From contig NZ_CP147841.1 in assembly GCF_037335815.1 (NCBI RefSeq), forward strand, positions 806,001 through 870,000: a DNA stretch of 64,000 nt. The letters run 5' to 3'. Both the position numbers and the translations under genes were made by a program. Positions 56,154-64,000 of this stretch are shown piece by piece. How positions within the stretch are numbered: the stretch's first letter is position 1; every line of letters begins with the position of its first letter. The notes under the pieces were generated by a model. The model did no database searches and was not told the origin of the DNA. It worked only from the letters and a program-made list of their open reading frames with translations. The DNA comes from Salinirubellus litoreus. Lineage in GTDB: Archaea > Halobacteriota > Halobacteria > Halobacteriales > Haloarculaceae.

Positions 56154-57518
56154 ATGAACGACGGCCCGGGAGGGATCGCTGCGGTTGTCGAGGCGGTCCG
56201 CGAGCGGGTGACGCCCGACGCGGCCGAGCGCGAGCGGATGCGCGAGGTCGCCGACGAACTCCAGTCCCGGGCCGAGCGCGCCGTCGCCGACCTCCCCGTC
56301 GACGCCGACGTCGTCCGGGTCGGCTCCACCGCGAGGGGAACCTGGCTGGCGGGCGACCGCGACGTCGACCTGTTCGTGCGGTTCCCCGCGGACCTCCCCC
56401 GTACCGACCTGGTGCGCTACGGGCTCGCCGTCGGCCACGAGGTCCTCCCCGACGGCCACGAGGAGTACGCCGAGCACCCCTACGTCAAGGGCGAGTACCG
56501 GGGGTTCGACGTCGACTGCGTGCCGTGTCACGACGTCGAGAGCGCCGCGGAGATCCGGTCGGCCGTCGACCGAACGCCGTTCCACAACGCCTACCTGGCC
56601 GAGCGGCTCGACGAGCCGCTTCGCGCGAGTGTCCGTGTCGCCAAGGCGTTCCTGAAGGCTCACCGGGCCTACGGTGCGAACCTCCGCACACGGGGGTTCG
56701 CGGGCTACCTCGTCGAACTCCTCGTGGTCGAACACGGTGGGTTCACGGAACTCGTTGAGGCGGCCGCGGACTGGTCTCCCCCCGTCCGGTTCGACCCCGC
56801 CGGCCACGGCACCCGGGAGTTCGACGACCCGCTCGTCGTCGTCGACCCGACCGATCCCGGCCGGAACGTCGCGGCCGCTCTCTCGGCTACCAACCTCGCC
56901 CGCTTCCAGCACTACTCGCGTGAACTGCTCGCGGATCCCCGGGCGTCGCTGTTCGAACCCCGCGACCCCGATCCGCTCTCGGCTGCCGGGGTCCGCGAGG
57001 CGGTCGCCGACCGCGCGACGACGCCCGTCGCGGTGCGGTTCGAGGCCCCGGATATCGTCGACGACCAGCTCTACCCGCAGCTCGACCGCTCGCTCTCGGG
57101 TCTCCGCGAGGAACTGGACCGGCGCGGGTTCGATCCCGTCCGTGCCACCCGGTTCGCGGACGAAACGGCGGTCCTGCTCGTCGAGTGTGCGATCGGCGAC
57201 CGGCCCCGTATCGAGCGCCACGAAGGTCCACCTGTGGGCGTCAGGGCGCACGCCGAGGGGTTCTACGCGAAGTACGAGGACGACCCCGACGTCTACGGTC
57301 CGTTCGTCGAGGACGGCCGGTACGTCGTCGAGCGGCGACGGGAGTTCCGCACGCCCGTGGCGCTCTGTGAGTCGGGGACGCTGTTCGACGTCTCGCTCGG
57401 TCCGCACGTCTCCGGGGCGCTCGAATCCGGCTACGAGGTCCACGCCGGTCCCGGGATCTCGGCGCTCGCCGACGAGTTCGGGGTCGACCTCGCGCGGTAC
57501 TTCGATCCCCGACCATGA
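56154..57518 (+). CDS. cca: CCA-adding enzyme (class I tRNA nucleotidyltransferase)
   Basis: 454 residues. VVRVGSTARGTWLAGDRDVDLFVRFP has the nucleotidyltransferase GS..RGT..D.D.D signature, with DVDCVP carrying the third carboxylate, followed by RVAKAFLKAHRAYGANLRTRGFAGYLVELL. C-terminal palm/tail domains FADETAVLLVECAI and ISALADEFGVDLARYF. It repairs and completes tRNA 3'-CCA ends, needed since the tRNA genes here do not encode CCA. GTG ATG pair at 56151/56154; ATG chosen. Adjacent to tRNA-Asn. Confidence 0.94.
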   Translation: MNDGPGGIAAVVEAVRERVTPDAAERERMREVADELQSRAERAVADLPVDADVVRVGSTARGTWLAGDRDVDLFVRFPADLPRTDLVRYGLAVGHEVLPDGHEEYAEHPYVKGEYRGFDVDCVPCHDVESAAEIRSAVDRTPFHNAYLAERLDEPLRASVRVAKAFLKAHRAYGANLRTRGFAGYLVELLVVEHGGFTELVEAAADWSPPVRFDPAGHGTREFDDPLVVVDPTDPGRNVAAALSATNLARFQHYSRELLADPRASLFEPRDPDPLSAAGVREAVADRATTPVAVRFEAPDIVDDQLYPQLDRSLSGLREELDRRGFDPVRATRFADETAVLLVECAIGDRPRIERHEGPPVGVRAHAEGFYAKYEDDPDVYGPFVEDGRYVVERRREFRTPVALCESGTLFDVSLGPHVSGALESGYEVHAGPGISALADEFGVDLARYFDPRP

Positions 57519-57553
57519 CGTGTCAGATTACTAACTTCACGAAACGGGAGTCG

Positions 57554-57563
57554 TGTTTATACC
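57554..57563 (+). promoter_or_regulatory. TATA box deciding the DICT-gene start
   Basis: TGTTTATACC lies 24-33 bp before GTG 57587, supporting a leaderless GTG start. Confidence 0.55.
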
Positions 57564-57586
57564 TGTACTCGTCGGATCCGTGACTC

Positions 57587-58354
57587 GTGTCGTTCGCGAT
57601 CGATGGACTGCGGACGTTCATCGAACGGGCCGAGGCGGCCGATACGGTCGACCGCTCGCTTCTCGTCGTCAACCGGACGGAGCCCGCCCCGGTGATGGAC
57701 CTGTTCGGCGCGGCTTTCGACCGACAGACGGTGGACGTCGTAGAGGAGCACATCGAGGACGCCGAGGACGACGTCGTCCTCCTGGTCGAGGACGGGGAGG
57801 TCGTCGCCTCCTCGTCGCTCCAGTCGATCATGCGGGCGTTCCTGATGGTCAACGTCGACCTCTACCGGACCGGGACGAGCGGCATCGACAAGCACGGGCC
57901 ACCGGCCGTCCTGACCGAACTCGACGACACCGTGTTTACCCTCCGCGGATTCCCCGACTCGGCCAAGGAGAAGCTCCTGCTCGTCCTCGTCTCCCGGTAC
58001 ATCGAACGGCAGGCGCTCCGGGCCGGCACCGGGCGGCTCCGGTCGGCGTTCCAGTGGCTCTCCCGCGTCGACGACGAACTCGGGACACGAAAGGTGTACG
58101 AGCGGCTGTGTGGGTCGGGCGTCGACGTCCACCTCTACGGGGTCCCGGACGTCACGTTACCCGCGTCGGTCGACGCGACGGTCCACGGCGACCGGAACGC
58201 CGCGTACCGACGGTCCTGGTTCGTCGTGTTCACCTCGCCGGACGAGAACGCGGCGATGGTCTCTATCCGCCGTGACGGCGAGTGGTGGGGGACGTGGACG
58301 CACAACCGGAAGCGGGTGGCCGCCATCGACGAGCACATCGGACGGGCGTTCTGA
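57587..58354 (+). CDS. DICT sensory domain protein
   Basis: 255 residues from GTG 57587. SFAIDGLRTFIERAEAADTVDRSLLVVNRTEPAPVMDLFGAAFD, a helical first half (FTLRGFPDSAKEKLLLVLVSRYIERQALRAGTGRLRSAFQWLSRVDDELGTRKVYERL), then the DICT-domain part with HLYGVPDVTLP and YRRSWFVVFTSPDENAAMVS. DICT domains sense light or small ligands with GGDEF, HTH or regulators; here no output domain is attached. Function unknown. Confidence 0.82.
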   Translation: MSFAIDGLRTFIERAEAADTVDRSLLVVNRTEPAPVMDLFGAAFDRQTVDVVEEHIEDAEDDVVLLVEDGEVVASSSLQSIMRAFLMVNVDLYRTGTSGIDKHGPPAVLTELDDTVFTLRGFPDSAKEKLLLVLVSRYIERQALRAGTGRLRSAFQWLSRVDDELGTRKVYERLCGSGVDVHLYGVPDVTLPASVDATVHGDRNAAYRRSWFVVFTSPDENAAMVSIRRDGEWWGTWTHNRKRVAAIDEHIGRAF

Positions 58355-58462
58355 AGCTCGGTCGGTAGTCCCGCGTCTCCCGGCCACTGACCGGGCTCCC
58401 GGGGCCGTGAGCACCGGCCGGGAGCCCCCGTCTCCGATCCCTGCGGTCGGCGACCGGGGCGT

Positions 58463-59467
58463 TCAGAGCTCGTGCGCCTCCCGAACGTCCTCGACGACGG
58501 ACGTCGCCCGCTCGGAGGGTTCGCCGTCGGGCTCGACGGGTTCGCGGCCGTCGAACACCTCGTGGACCATCGCGACGCTCTCGGCGAGGGCGTCTAGCCC
58601 GTAGCCGCCCTCGAGGACGAACGCGAGCGCCGCGTCCGTCCCCTCGGTGAGCGAGCGCATCCGGTCGGTGAGAACGCCGTACCCCTCGGAGGTGACCCGC
58701 ATCCGCGAGATGGGGTCGTGCTCGTGTGCGTCGAACCCCGCCGAGACGATCAGGAGGTCGGGGTCGAACCGCTCGATCGCGGGGACGACCGCGTCCTCGA
58801 CGACCGCGAGGTACTCCTCGTCGCCACATCCCCCCGGTAGTGGGACGTTCAGGTTCGTCCGCTCGGCGTCCGCCGTGCCGGTCTCATCTACCTCGCCGGT
58901 CCCGGGGTAGAGTCCGCGTTCGTGGATCGAGCTGTAGTGGACGTCCGGCCAGTCGTAGGTGATGTCCTGGGTCCCGTTGCCGTGGTGGACGTCCCAGTCG
59001 AGGATCGCGACGCCGTCGACCGCCTCCCGATCGAGCGCGGCGTCGGCGGCGACGGCGGCGTTGTTGAAGAAGCAAAAGCCCATCGCGTCGTCGTAGACGG
59101 CGTGGTGTCCCGGCGGTCGTCCGATCGAGAACGGGGTGTCACGCCCTTCGAACCCGTCGAGGGCGGCCTCGGCCGCCCAGACCGCGAGGCCCGCCGACGC
59201 CCGCGCGGCCTCCCACGTCGACTCCGTGCCGAGGGTGTCCGCGTCCCAGGTCCCGCCGCCGTTCTCGCAGAACGTCTCGACCGACGCGACGTACTCGGGG
59301 TCGTGGACGCGTCCGAGCCGCTCGACGTCGGCGAGGTCGCCGGAGTCGTACTCGACGCCGTGGAGGCGCGAGAGCCGTCGACGGATGGCCTCGAGCCGGT
59401 CGGCCGACTCGGGGTGTCGGGGACCGGTCTCGTGGTCGAGGCAGGCCTCGCGGTAGCCGAACCTCAT
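58463..59467 (-). CDS. Histone deacetylase / acetylpolyamine amidohydrolase family
   Basis: 334 residues. RPPGHHA (two active-site His), AILDWDVHHGNGTQDI (zinc Asp and His), and LIVSAGFDAHEHDP (second zinc Asp), with EGGYGLDALAE. Removes acetyl from Lys or polyamine. Its ATG (59467) overlaps the stop of the histone gene by one base (TGATG), so histone and deacetylase are made from one transcript. The neighbouring arrangement is known in haloarchaea but its substrate is unproven. Confidence 0.93.
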   Translation of the reverse strand: MRFGYREACLDHETGPRHPESADRLEAIRRRLSRLHGVEYDSGDLADVERLGRVHDPEYVASVETFCENGGGTWDADTLGTESTWEAARASAGLAVWAAEAALDGFEGRDTPFSIGRPPGHHAVYDDAMGFCFFNNAAVAADAALDREAVDGVAILDWDVHHGNGTQDITYDWPDVHYSSIHERGLYPGTGEVDETGTADAERTNLNVPLPGGCGDEEYLAVVEDAVVPAIERFDPDLLIVSAGFDAHEHDPISRMRVTSEGYGVLTDRMRSLTEGTDAALAFVLEGGYGLDALAESVAMVHEVFDGREPVEPDGEPSERATSVVEDVREAHEL

Positions 59468-59910
59468 CACTCGAAGTACGGTTGCAGCTCGTAGTACGCC
59501 TCGACGTCCTCGGCCTTGACGGTGCGACGGTCGGCGTGTCGTGCGAGGGTGGCCGCCGCCGCGGCCACCCGGTCGGCGTACGCCTCGAGGACGCCCGCGA
59601 GCGCCACCCGGGCGTCCATCGAGACGCGATAGCTGTCGTCGATATCGAGCCGGGCGATGCGGTCGACCGGCGCGATCGGGAGTTCGAGGTCGGCGCTGTC
59701 GGCCTCGGCCCCCTCGCCGGTGAAGTCCCCGTCCATCAGCGTCTTGCGCCCGTCCTCGGTCGCCCGATCGGCCGCTTCGACGGCGAGTTCGGCCCCGTAG
59801 TTCTGGATCCGACGGGCGAGTTCGGCCGCCGCCTCGGCGCTGACACGCAGGTCGCCGGCGTTCCGTCGGATGATGGTGTCGACCGGGGCGAACGGCAGCT
59901 CGACGCTCAT
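59467..59910 (-). CDS. Archaeal histone, fused two-fold doublet
   Basis: 147 residues made of two histone folds in tandem: ELPFAPVDTIIRRNAG...RKTLMDGDF (about 4-62) and ELPIAPVDRIARLDID...RRTVKAEDVEAYY (about 76-142), joined by an acidic linker. The RKT..D and RRTV..ED endings are the L2/alpha3 histone signature. Haloarchaeal histones have this doublet form with a less basic surface, so chromatin compaction may be modest. TATA at 59931-59942. Translationally coupled to the deacetylase. Confidence 0.94.
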   Translation of the reverse strand: MSVELPFAPVDTIIRRNAGDLRVSAEAAAELARRIQNYGAELAVEAADRATEDGRKTLMDGDFTGEGAEADSADLELPIAPVDRIARLDIDDSYRVSMDARVALAGVLEAYADRVAAAAATLARHADRRTVKAEDVEAYYELQPYFE

Positions 59911-59930
59911 AGCGTGTTCCGGGGTCGTTT

Positions 59931-59942
59931 AGCGCATAAAAC
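59931..59942 (-). promoter_or_regulatory. TATA box of the histone/deacetylase unit
   Basis: Minus strand GTTTTATGCGCT, 21-32 bp before ATG 59910, squeezed in the 38-bp gap behind the RPA gene. Confidence 0.55.
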
Positions 59943-59948
59943 CGTCGG

Positions 59949-61451
59949 TCACGGGAGTTCGACGTCCTCGGCCTCGATCCGGTCGCCGTCGCGCCGCCCC
60001 CGGACCGTCACCTCCTGTCCGAGTTCGACCGTTACCTCCGTCTCGACGATCCGCGTCTCCTCGCCGTCGTCGAGCATCACCGGGTCCCCCGTCTGGACGA
60101 CCGTCCCGGTGAACGCCTCGACGCCGCCGCTCTCCTCCCCCTCGGGCTTCGCTTCGAGTTCGGCACCGGCGGCCTCACTACCGCTCCCGCTCTCGGAACT
60201 GCCGTCACCGCCGGCGAACGCGTCGAGCCCCGTCTCGGCGCTGCTCGCCCCGCCCCCGTCGGATCCGCCCTCGCTCCCCGATCCGCCGCCCCCGTGCTGG
60301 TTCCCTGACCCACCCTCCGCCCCATCCCGCTCGGGCGGCTTCGCGGTCGTCCCGTCGAGCTTGACGATAGTCGATCGGAACCCCGCCGACGCCTCGATAT
60401 CGTCCTGCCAGCCGTCCTGTATCTCCACGTCCGCGAGGAACACCTCGTCGCCCGGACCGAGGTCGCGGTCGGCCTTCTCCCCCCACAGCGCCACGCGGAC
60501 GTCGCCCGTCTCGTCGGTGACGCGGACGTTCCTGACCTGCCCCTCGCTGCCGTCGTCGCGGTCGAACGTCCGTTTGGGATCCGCTGATCGGATCACCCCC
60601 GCGATATCGACCGTCTGACCGATCTCCAGGCTCCCGATGTCGGTCGCCTCGGGGACGAACGTGACGGCCTCGTCGATCTCCTCGACGGCCCCCCGCGAGC
60701 CGACGTGGAGTTCGAGGTTCCCCTCGCGCTCGCGGACGTAGCCGTCGACGACCTCGACGGTCGTCCCCGGGTCGAGCTCCTCCGCGCGGTCGGCCCGTTC
60801 GTCCCACATCGTCACGCGCACGCGCCCCGTCTCGTCGCCCAGCGTCAGGTTCGAGACGCGACCCTCGCTGCCGTCGTCCCGGGAGAACGTCCGCACCGAG
60901 CCGGTGTCGAGAACGACCCCCCGGAGGTTCACGTCCGACTGGCCGAGCGAGAGCGACTCGACCGTCGACCCCTCCGCGAGATCGACGTCGATCTCGGTCT
61001 CCTCGTCGCCCTCGACGCGGTTCGCCGAGACCTCGAGGCCGTTGTACCCGTCCTTCGGCCGGCCGGCGACCCGGAGCACCATCCCCGTCTCCAGCTCCTC
61101 CTCGGCGGCGGCGGCGTCCTCGTCCCAGAGCGCCACCCGTACGCGACCGGTCTCGTCGGCGAGTTCGAGGTTGAGCACCTGGCCCTCCCCGTCCTCGCCG
61201 TCGCGCTCGAACGTCCGGAGCTCGCCCACCGAGAGGACCTTCCCCACGAACCGGACCTCCTCCATCCCGGCCTCGATATCCGCGATGGTCTCGACCTCAC
61301 CGTCCTGCAGGTCGTGGACGATGAGCTGGGCCGCCGTCTCCTCGTCGGCCAGCCCGCCCATCTGCTCGACCTTGGCCTCGACCGCCTCGCGGAACTCCTC
61401 CAGCGAGACGTCCGCGTCGAGGTCCTCGTAGATGTCTTCGATGACCCCCAT
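59949..61451 (-). CDS. rpa: Replication protein A (RPA), single-stranded-DNA-binding
   Basis: 500 residues. An N-terminal helical region (1-55) precedes three OB folds, each containing a repeated RVALWDEDA / RVTMWDERA / RVALWGEKA motif and a DETGRVR or DETGDVR lead-in, roughly 60-150, 170-265 and 275-370. A Gly/Ser-rich disordered stretch (about 385-430) and a final short OB-like domain (GTVVQTGDPVMLDDGEETR) end the protein. Binds ssDNA in replication and repair. It matches the single-gene haloarchaeal RPA2 type, next to the histone gene. Promoter TATA near 61478. Confidence 0.93.
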   Translation of the reverse strand: MGVIEDIYEDLDADVSLEEFREAVEAKVEQMGGLADEETAAQLIVHDLQDGEVETIADIEAGMEEVRFVGKVLSVGELRTFERDGEDGEGQVLNLELADETGRVRVALWDEDAAAAEEELETGMVLRVAGRPKDGYNGLEVSANRVEGDEETEIDVDLAEGSTVESLSLGQSDVNLRGVVLDTGSVRTFSRDDGSEGRVSNLTLGDETGRVRVTMWDERADRAEELDPGTTVEVVDGYVREREGNLELHVGSRGAVEEIDEAVTFVPEATDIGSLEIGQTVDIAGVIRSADPKRTFDRDDGSEGQVRNVRVTDETGDVRVALWGEKADRDLGPGDEVFLADVEIQDGWQDDIEASAGFRSTIVKLDGTTAKPPERDGAEGGSGNQHGGGGSGSEGGSDGGGASSAETGLDAFAGGDGSSESGSGSEAAGAELEAKPEGEESGGVEAFTGTVVQTGDPVMLDDGEETRIVETEVTVELGQEVTVRGRRDGDRIEAEDVELP

Positions 61452-61477
61452 AGTTAGCGATAGGTGGTGGCCCCCGT

Positions 61478-61488
61478 GGTTAATCGTT
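61478..61488 (-). promoter_or_regulatory. TATA-like element of the RPA gene
   Basis: Minus strand ACGATTAACCA, about 27-37 bp before ATG 61451. Confidence 0.5.
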
Positions 61489-61550
61489 GTCGTGTCGGCA
61501 CGGGCTCGATGGTCGCCCCATCGCCCAAGAATCTGCGGGATTGGGGAGCG

Positions 61551-62201
61551 CTACCGCGACGTGATCCGCCACTCGCCGTCCTCGTAGCGGGCGACTGCGT
61601 CGAAGACCGAGGCGAGCGTCGTCACCGTCTGCTCGTCGTGTGCGTCCGGGTCCATGTGGTAGTGTCCGATCGCCCCCGCGCTCTTCACCCGGTTGACCAT
61701 CACGTGGAGGAAGCGGAACGTCCGCTTGAGGTCGACGTACTGCAGGAGCACCGTCAGCGAATCGAGCGTGACCAGCGTCAGCCCGGAGTACTCCTCCCCC
61801 CGTTCGAGGTGGCTCCCGATGGTGATACCGAGTCCGGTCAGATCGTCCGGTGACTCCACGACACTGACGGTGCTCCCCGCGTCGTCACCGCCGTAGTTCG
61901 TCCCACCGCCGTCGGCCGCCGCCGCGCCCCGCCTCCCGTCGCCGACGCTGACGACCGTCGTCCTGCCCGGGGACTCCCCAACGTGTTCGCGCCACTCGTC
62001 GAGCCACCCGTCCGGCCCGTGCGTGTACTGGACGGCGAGGACGTTCAGGCTCGCCGGATCGGCGGGGAGGAGGCTCCGGTAGTAAGATCCGCGCGCTTCG
62101 GGGTCCATGCTATCGGAGAGAACGAGCACGTTCGAAGCTCCACCGAGCGGGCTCGCGGTCCGCTCTCTACTCCCCCCATCGAGCACGGCCCCCGACTGCA
62201 T
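61551..62201 (-). CDS. RecA/KaiC-like fold protein, DUF7504-type
   Basis: 216 residues from ATG 62201 (a start at 62222 adds seven). NVLVLSDSMDPEARGSYYRSLLPADPASLNVLAVQYTHGPDGWLDEW and YSGLTLVTLDSLTVLLQYVDLKRTFRFLHVMVNRVKSAGAIGHYHMDPDAHDEQTVTTL show a RecA-like alpha/beta core without Walker A. It is a member of the same loosely related group as 18587-19165. In relatives a role in signalling or archaellum control is proposed. A Gly-rich insert (GDGRRGAAAADGGGTNYGG) interrupts the core. Confidence 0.65.
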   Translation of the reverse strand: MQSGAVLDGGSRERTASPLGGASNVLVLSDSMDPEARGSYYRSLLPADPASLNVLAVQYTHGPDGWLDEWREHVGESPGRTTVVSVGDGRRGAAAADGGGTNYGGDDAGSTVSVVESPDDLTGLGITIGSHLERGEEYSGLTLVTLDSLTVLLQYVDLKRTFRFLHVMVNRVKSAGAIGHYHMDPDAHDEQTVTTLASVFDAVARYEDGEWRITSR

Positions 62202-62254
62202 TGGTGACTGTTTCGACCTCACCCGTAATAAGCACCTGGGCCGTGGCGGCGGTC

Positions 62255-62891
62255 GTATTTAGTTAGTGCATTGTGCCAGCGAGCAAAGACTTGGGGCCCC
62301 GACTCGGAAGTGGCTGGTTCGACGTGACTGAAGCAGTTCGAAAACGACGACGTCCGGCGTTTTGGCTCTCGAAAAACCGTTCGGCAGCGTTCCGATTTCC
62401 GTGGCGACACATCTGAAATCGGACCCTGCTCGTCGGAGTGCAGTTTGGCGATGTTGGGCTTCGTCGACGAGAAACACGGCGCTTTCGACATCGTGTTTTT
62501 CGCGGAGTTCACGGAGGAACATCTCGATGAGCGCAGTCGTGGTGGTCGAAAAGAGCCGGACGTGAAGCAGATCGTTCGCCTTTGGGTCTCCAGCGGCGTA
62601 CAGCCGGAATTGCTGGTCGTTGACCCGAACCACTGCTTCGTCGAGCGCGATCTGATTCGGGCTCTGGCCAGCCTCGGGCTGTAGATCGGCTTTCCGCACC
62701 CAATCGTGGATCGCTTTTCGACTGCGTTGGACACCCAACGCGTCGAGGAGATCGACGGTATTCGACAGCGAGAGACCCGCAAGATACGATTGAATACCCA
62801 ACGCCATCGCTGGCTGGGGTGTCCGTTCGCGCTCTACAACATCCAAATCTATCCAGTCTCTAACTCCGGTGAGGCGGGCGATCTCTGGCAT
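62255..62891 (-). pseudogene. IS6-family transposase, frameshifted remnant
   Basis: From ATG 62891 the minus strand gives MPEIARLTGVRDWIDLDVVE, SYLAGLSLSNTVDLLDALGV and WVRKADLQPEAGQSPNQIAL, the normal IS6 N-terminus and DDE start. The frame is lost near 62400. RHGNRNAAERF appears in a different frame and then VFREPKRRTSSFSNCFSH in a third, which together are the expected C-terminus (RHGNRNAVERVFREVKRRTSSFSNCF). Two indels therefore destroy the gene. Terminal inverted repeats were not identifiable. Confidence 0.85.
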
Positions 62892-63146
62892 AGACCACCA
62901 AGAAATTCTCCCGCCTCGCTTTTCACGCTTGACTAAACACCACCGCTGTCACGGGACGATCTTCCGTTTCGTTCCGAATGGGTATCGGTATATCGACCGT
63001 TGCATCGCCAGACCTGTCCGACCTGCGTTCGACGACTCACGACCGATACGATACGGGGGACTTCTCAGTGGCTTCCGACTCGATTGTCCTCGCCGGGAAA
63101 CCAGGACATCGCGGTTCGGGCTGAACTGCGGCCAGTACCCGCGGGT

Positions 63147-63407
63147 TCACTCACCAGTGGCGCCGGAAGTCTGGAGGCACTCCTGTAAAGGCCCGTGTGC
63201 GATCATGGCTGCGCCGTCGAGGGAGCGTAGGGTCCCCCATTCGGGAACCGGTGTGTCACACCCCGGACAGAGTCGAACCGCACGATCGCTTTCCGCTTGG
63301 GCGACCCACTTCTCAACGTCGGCGTCGTTTCCCTCCCAACCGCAGTCACAGCGGAAGGTAAGGTACGGTTCTTCGTAACTTCTCTCGACCCAGGGTTCGT
63401 CTGGCAC
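63147..63407 (-). CDS. Small zinc-ribbon-like hypothetical protein
   Basis: 86 residues from GTG 63407: PYLTFRCDCGWEGNDADVEK followed by WVAQAESDRAVRLCPGCDTPVPEW; CDC..CPGC gives a zinc-knuckle pair. The rest (LRSLDGAAMIAHGPLQECLQ) has no known motif. It lies between the IS remnant and the sulfatase in lower-GC DNA, so it may belong to acquired material. No function can be assigned; translation start is uncertain. Confidence 0.45.
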   Translation of the reverse strand: MPDEPWVERSYEEPYLTFRCDCGWEGNDADVEKWVAQAESDRAVRLCPGCDTPVPEWGTLRSLDGAAMIAHGPLQECLQTSGATGE

Positions 63408-63557
63408 GAACAAAACTTGAAGGATACTGATATATAACTTCTGGTGAGTCGCTTCGGCAAGGGCCAGACAGGTAAAGACGGCGGCGTATCCGTTCCACGG
63501 TGAGGGACGGAACGAACGTGCGATCGCTTCGTCGTCAGGTCGTGTTGAACAGCGGCC

Positions 63558-64000
63558 TCAGCGACTATCGGCGGCCCATTCGCCACTCCGATGGCCGCTT
63601 TCGATGCGCCACCTGAGCAGCGCGTTCCTGAGCTCCTGTTTTTTCTCTTGGGCCGCCGGGTCGTTCCAGAGGTTCTCCTCCTCGTCGGGGTCTTCGGTCA
63701 GGTCAAACAGCATCCCCTCGTCGTAGTCCACGAAGTGGACCAGCTTCCAATCCTCGGATCGAACCATGGTCATGAACTCCGTCTCCTGGAGAATGCCGTC
63801 TCGGGCGTGTTCGGCGAACACGTACTCGCGCCCGTTCCACTCGCCGACTTCGGGCCCCTCTTCCAGAATCGGTCGGAGGGAGCGGGCTTCCATGGAGTTC
63901 GGAACCTCTACGTCAGCGTACTCGAGGACGGTCGGACCGAGATCGAACAGCTGGCAGAGTTCGGAGATCTGACGACCGCCGTCGAACCGGTCCGGCGACC
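63558..64000 (-). CDS. Sulfatase (alkaline-phosphatase superfamily), C-terminal part, continues past the window
   Basis: The frame runs off the window and is open from 64000: GRQISELCQLFDLGPTVLEY, then SLRPILEEGPEVGEWNGREYVFAE and DWKLVHFVDYDEGMLFDLTEDPDEEENLWNDP. This is the typical sulfatase C-terminus (WKLv...e.eLYDLxxDPxExxNLxxdp). The catalytic Cys/Ser motif is beyond the window. It would desulfate glycans or aromatic sulfates; neighbourhood (IS remnant, lower GC) fits a genomic-island catabolic gene. Confidence 0.85.
   Translation of the reverse strand, partial: SPDRFDGGRQISELCQLFDLGPTVLEYADVEVPNSMEARSLRPILEEGPEVGEWNGREYVFAEHARDGILQETEFMTMVRSEDWKLVHFVDYDEGMLFDLTEDPDEEENLWNDPAAQEKKQELRNALLRWRIESGHRSGEWAADSR

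Noticed and set aside
56001..57443. 480-codon minus-strand frame ending in LSSVGRAPRC
   Set aside because: It reads through tRNA-Asn and antisense to the CCA-adding enzyme; the ending is a common tRNA artefact.
62869..63378. 169-codon plus-strand frame
   Set aside because: Antisense to the zinc-ribbon gene and across gene-free DNA; low-complexity translation without motifs.

Overview
The window is chromosomal DNA from a halophilic archaeon (class Halobacteria). Three things point there: very high G+C with acidic proteins throughout (DDE-rich linkers, few Lys), a bacteriorhodopsin gene with its retinal-synthesis genes, and many small haloarchaeal families such as DUF1931, DUF5789, amphi-Trp and zinc-finger microproteins. 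Many start codons lie about 25-35 bp after a TATA-like element, as expected for leaderless haloarchaeal transcripts. The central landmark is a predicted chromosomal replication origin (oriC1 type) at about 12.3-13.44 kb. It is bordered on the left by orc1/cdc6, a signal peptidase and the small subunit of DNA polymerase D, and on the right by the three origin-associated genes oapA-oapB-oapC. Inside it an AT-rich core sits between two strong, outward-facing origin recognition boxes (ORBs) with G-tracts. Further ORB-like sequences lie in the orc1 leader, inside the polD1 and oapC reading frames, and next to an AT-rich patch at 17.44-17.58 kb. Layout. 0-7.1 kb: metabolic genes (broken PPOX gene, enoyl-CoA hydratase-like, membrane protein, AIM24-like, amidase, IMP cyclohydrolase, aspartate kinase, GNAT). 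7.4-15.3 kb: replication block and origin. 15.3-25.7 kb: MATE transporter, small proteins, DUF1931 histone fold, RpiA, phosphohexomutase, SDR, MBL hydrolase, ferredoxin. 25.7-32.7 kb: repeat-rich surface protein, thioredoxin, rubrerythrin-like, thioesterase, Tat-exported metalloprotease, sequon-rich lipoprotein. 32.8-37.9 kb: cobalamin-binding protein and JAMM desampylase, UbaA E1-like enzyme, then bop-crtY-brp. 37.9-46.6 kb: MsrB, small proteins, SDR, MFS, hydantoinase A/B. 46.6-52.7 kb: Usp plus APC permease, epimerase, LLM enzyme, DUF5789, PPOX, polysaccharide deacetylase. 52.9-62.2 kb: intron-containing tRNA-Met, sulfur-transfer operon (DsrE-TusA-SQR-like-DUF1641), tRNA-Asn, CCA-adding enzyme, DICT protein, histone deacetylase and fused histone, RPA, DUF7504-like protein. 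62.2-64 kb: decayed IS6-family transposase and a sulfatase cut by the window end, i.e. the start of an accessory region. Functional units: the replication block (PolD1, Orc1, OapABC, RPA, histone); the light-driven proton pump with its chromophore supply (bop, lycopene cyclase, beta-carotene cleavage); the SAMP conjugation/deconjugation pair (UbaA and JAMM); and a sulfane-sulfur handling operon. Four related hairpin elements lie directly behind the stop codons of polD1, orc1, an SDR gene and a rubrerythrin-like gene. They share an outer stem whose base pairs differ compensatorily between copies, and none of the annotated genes explains them.
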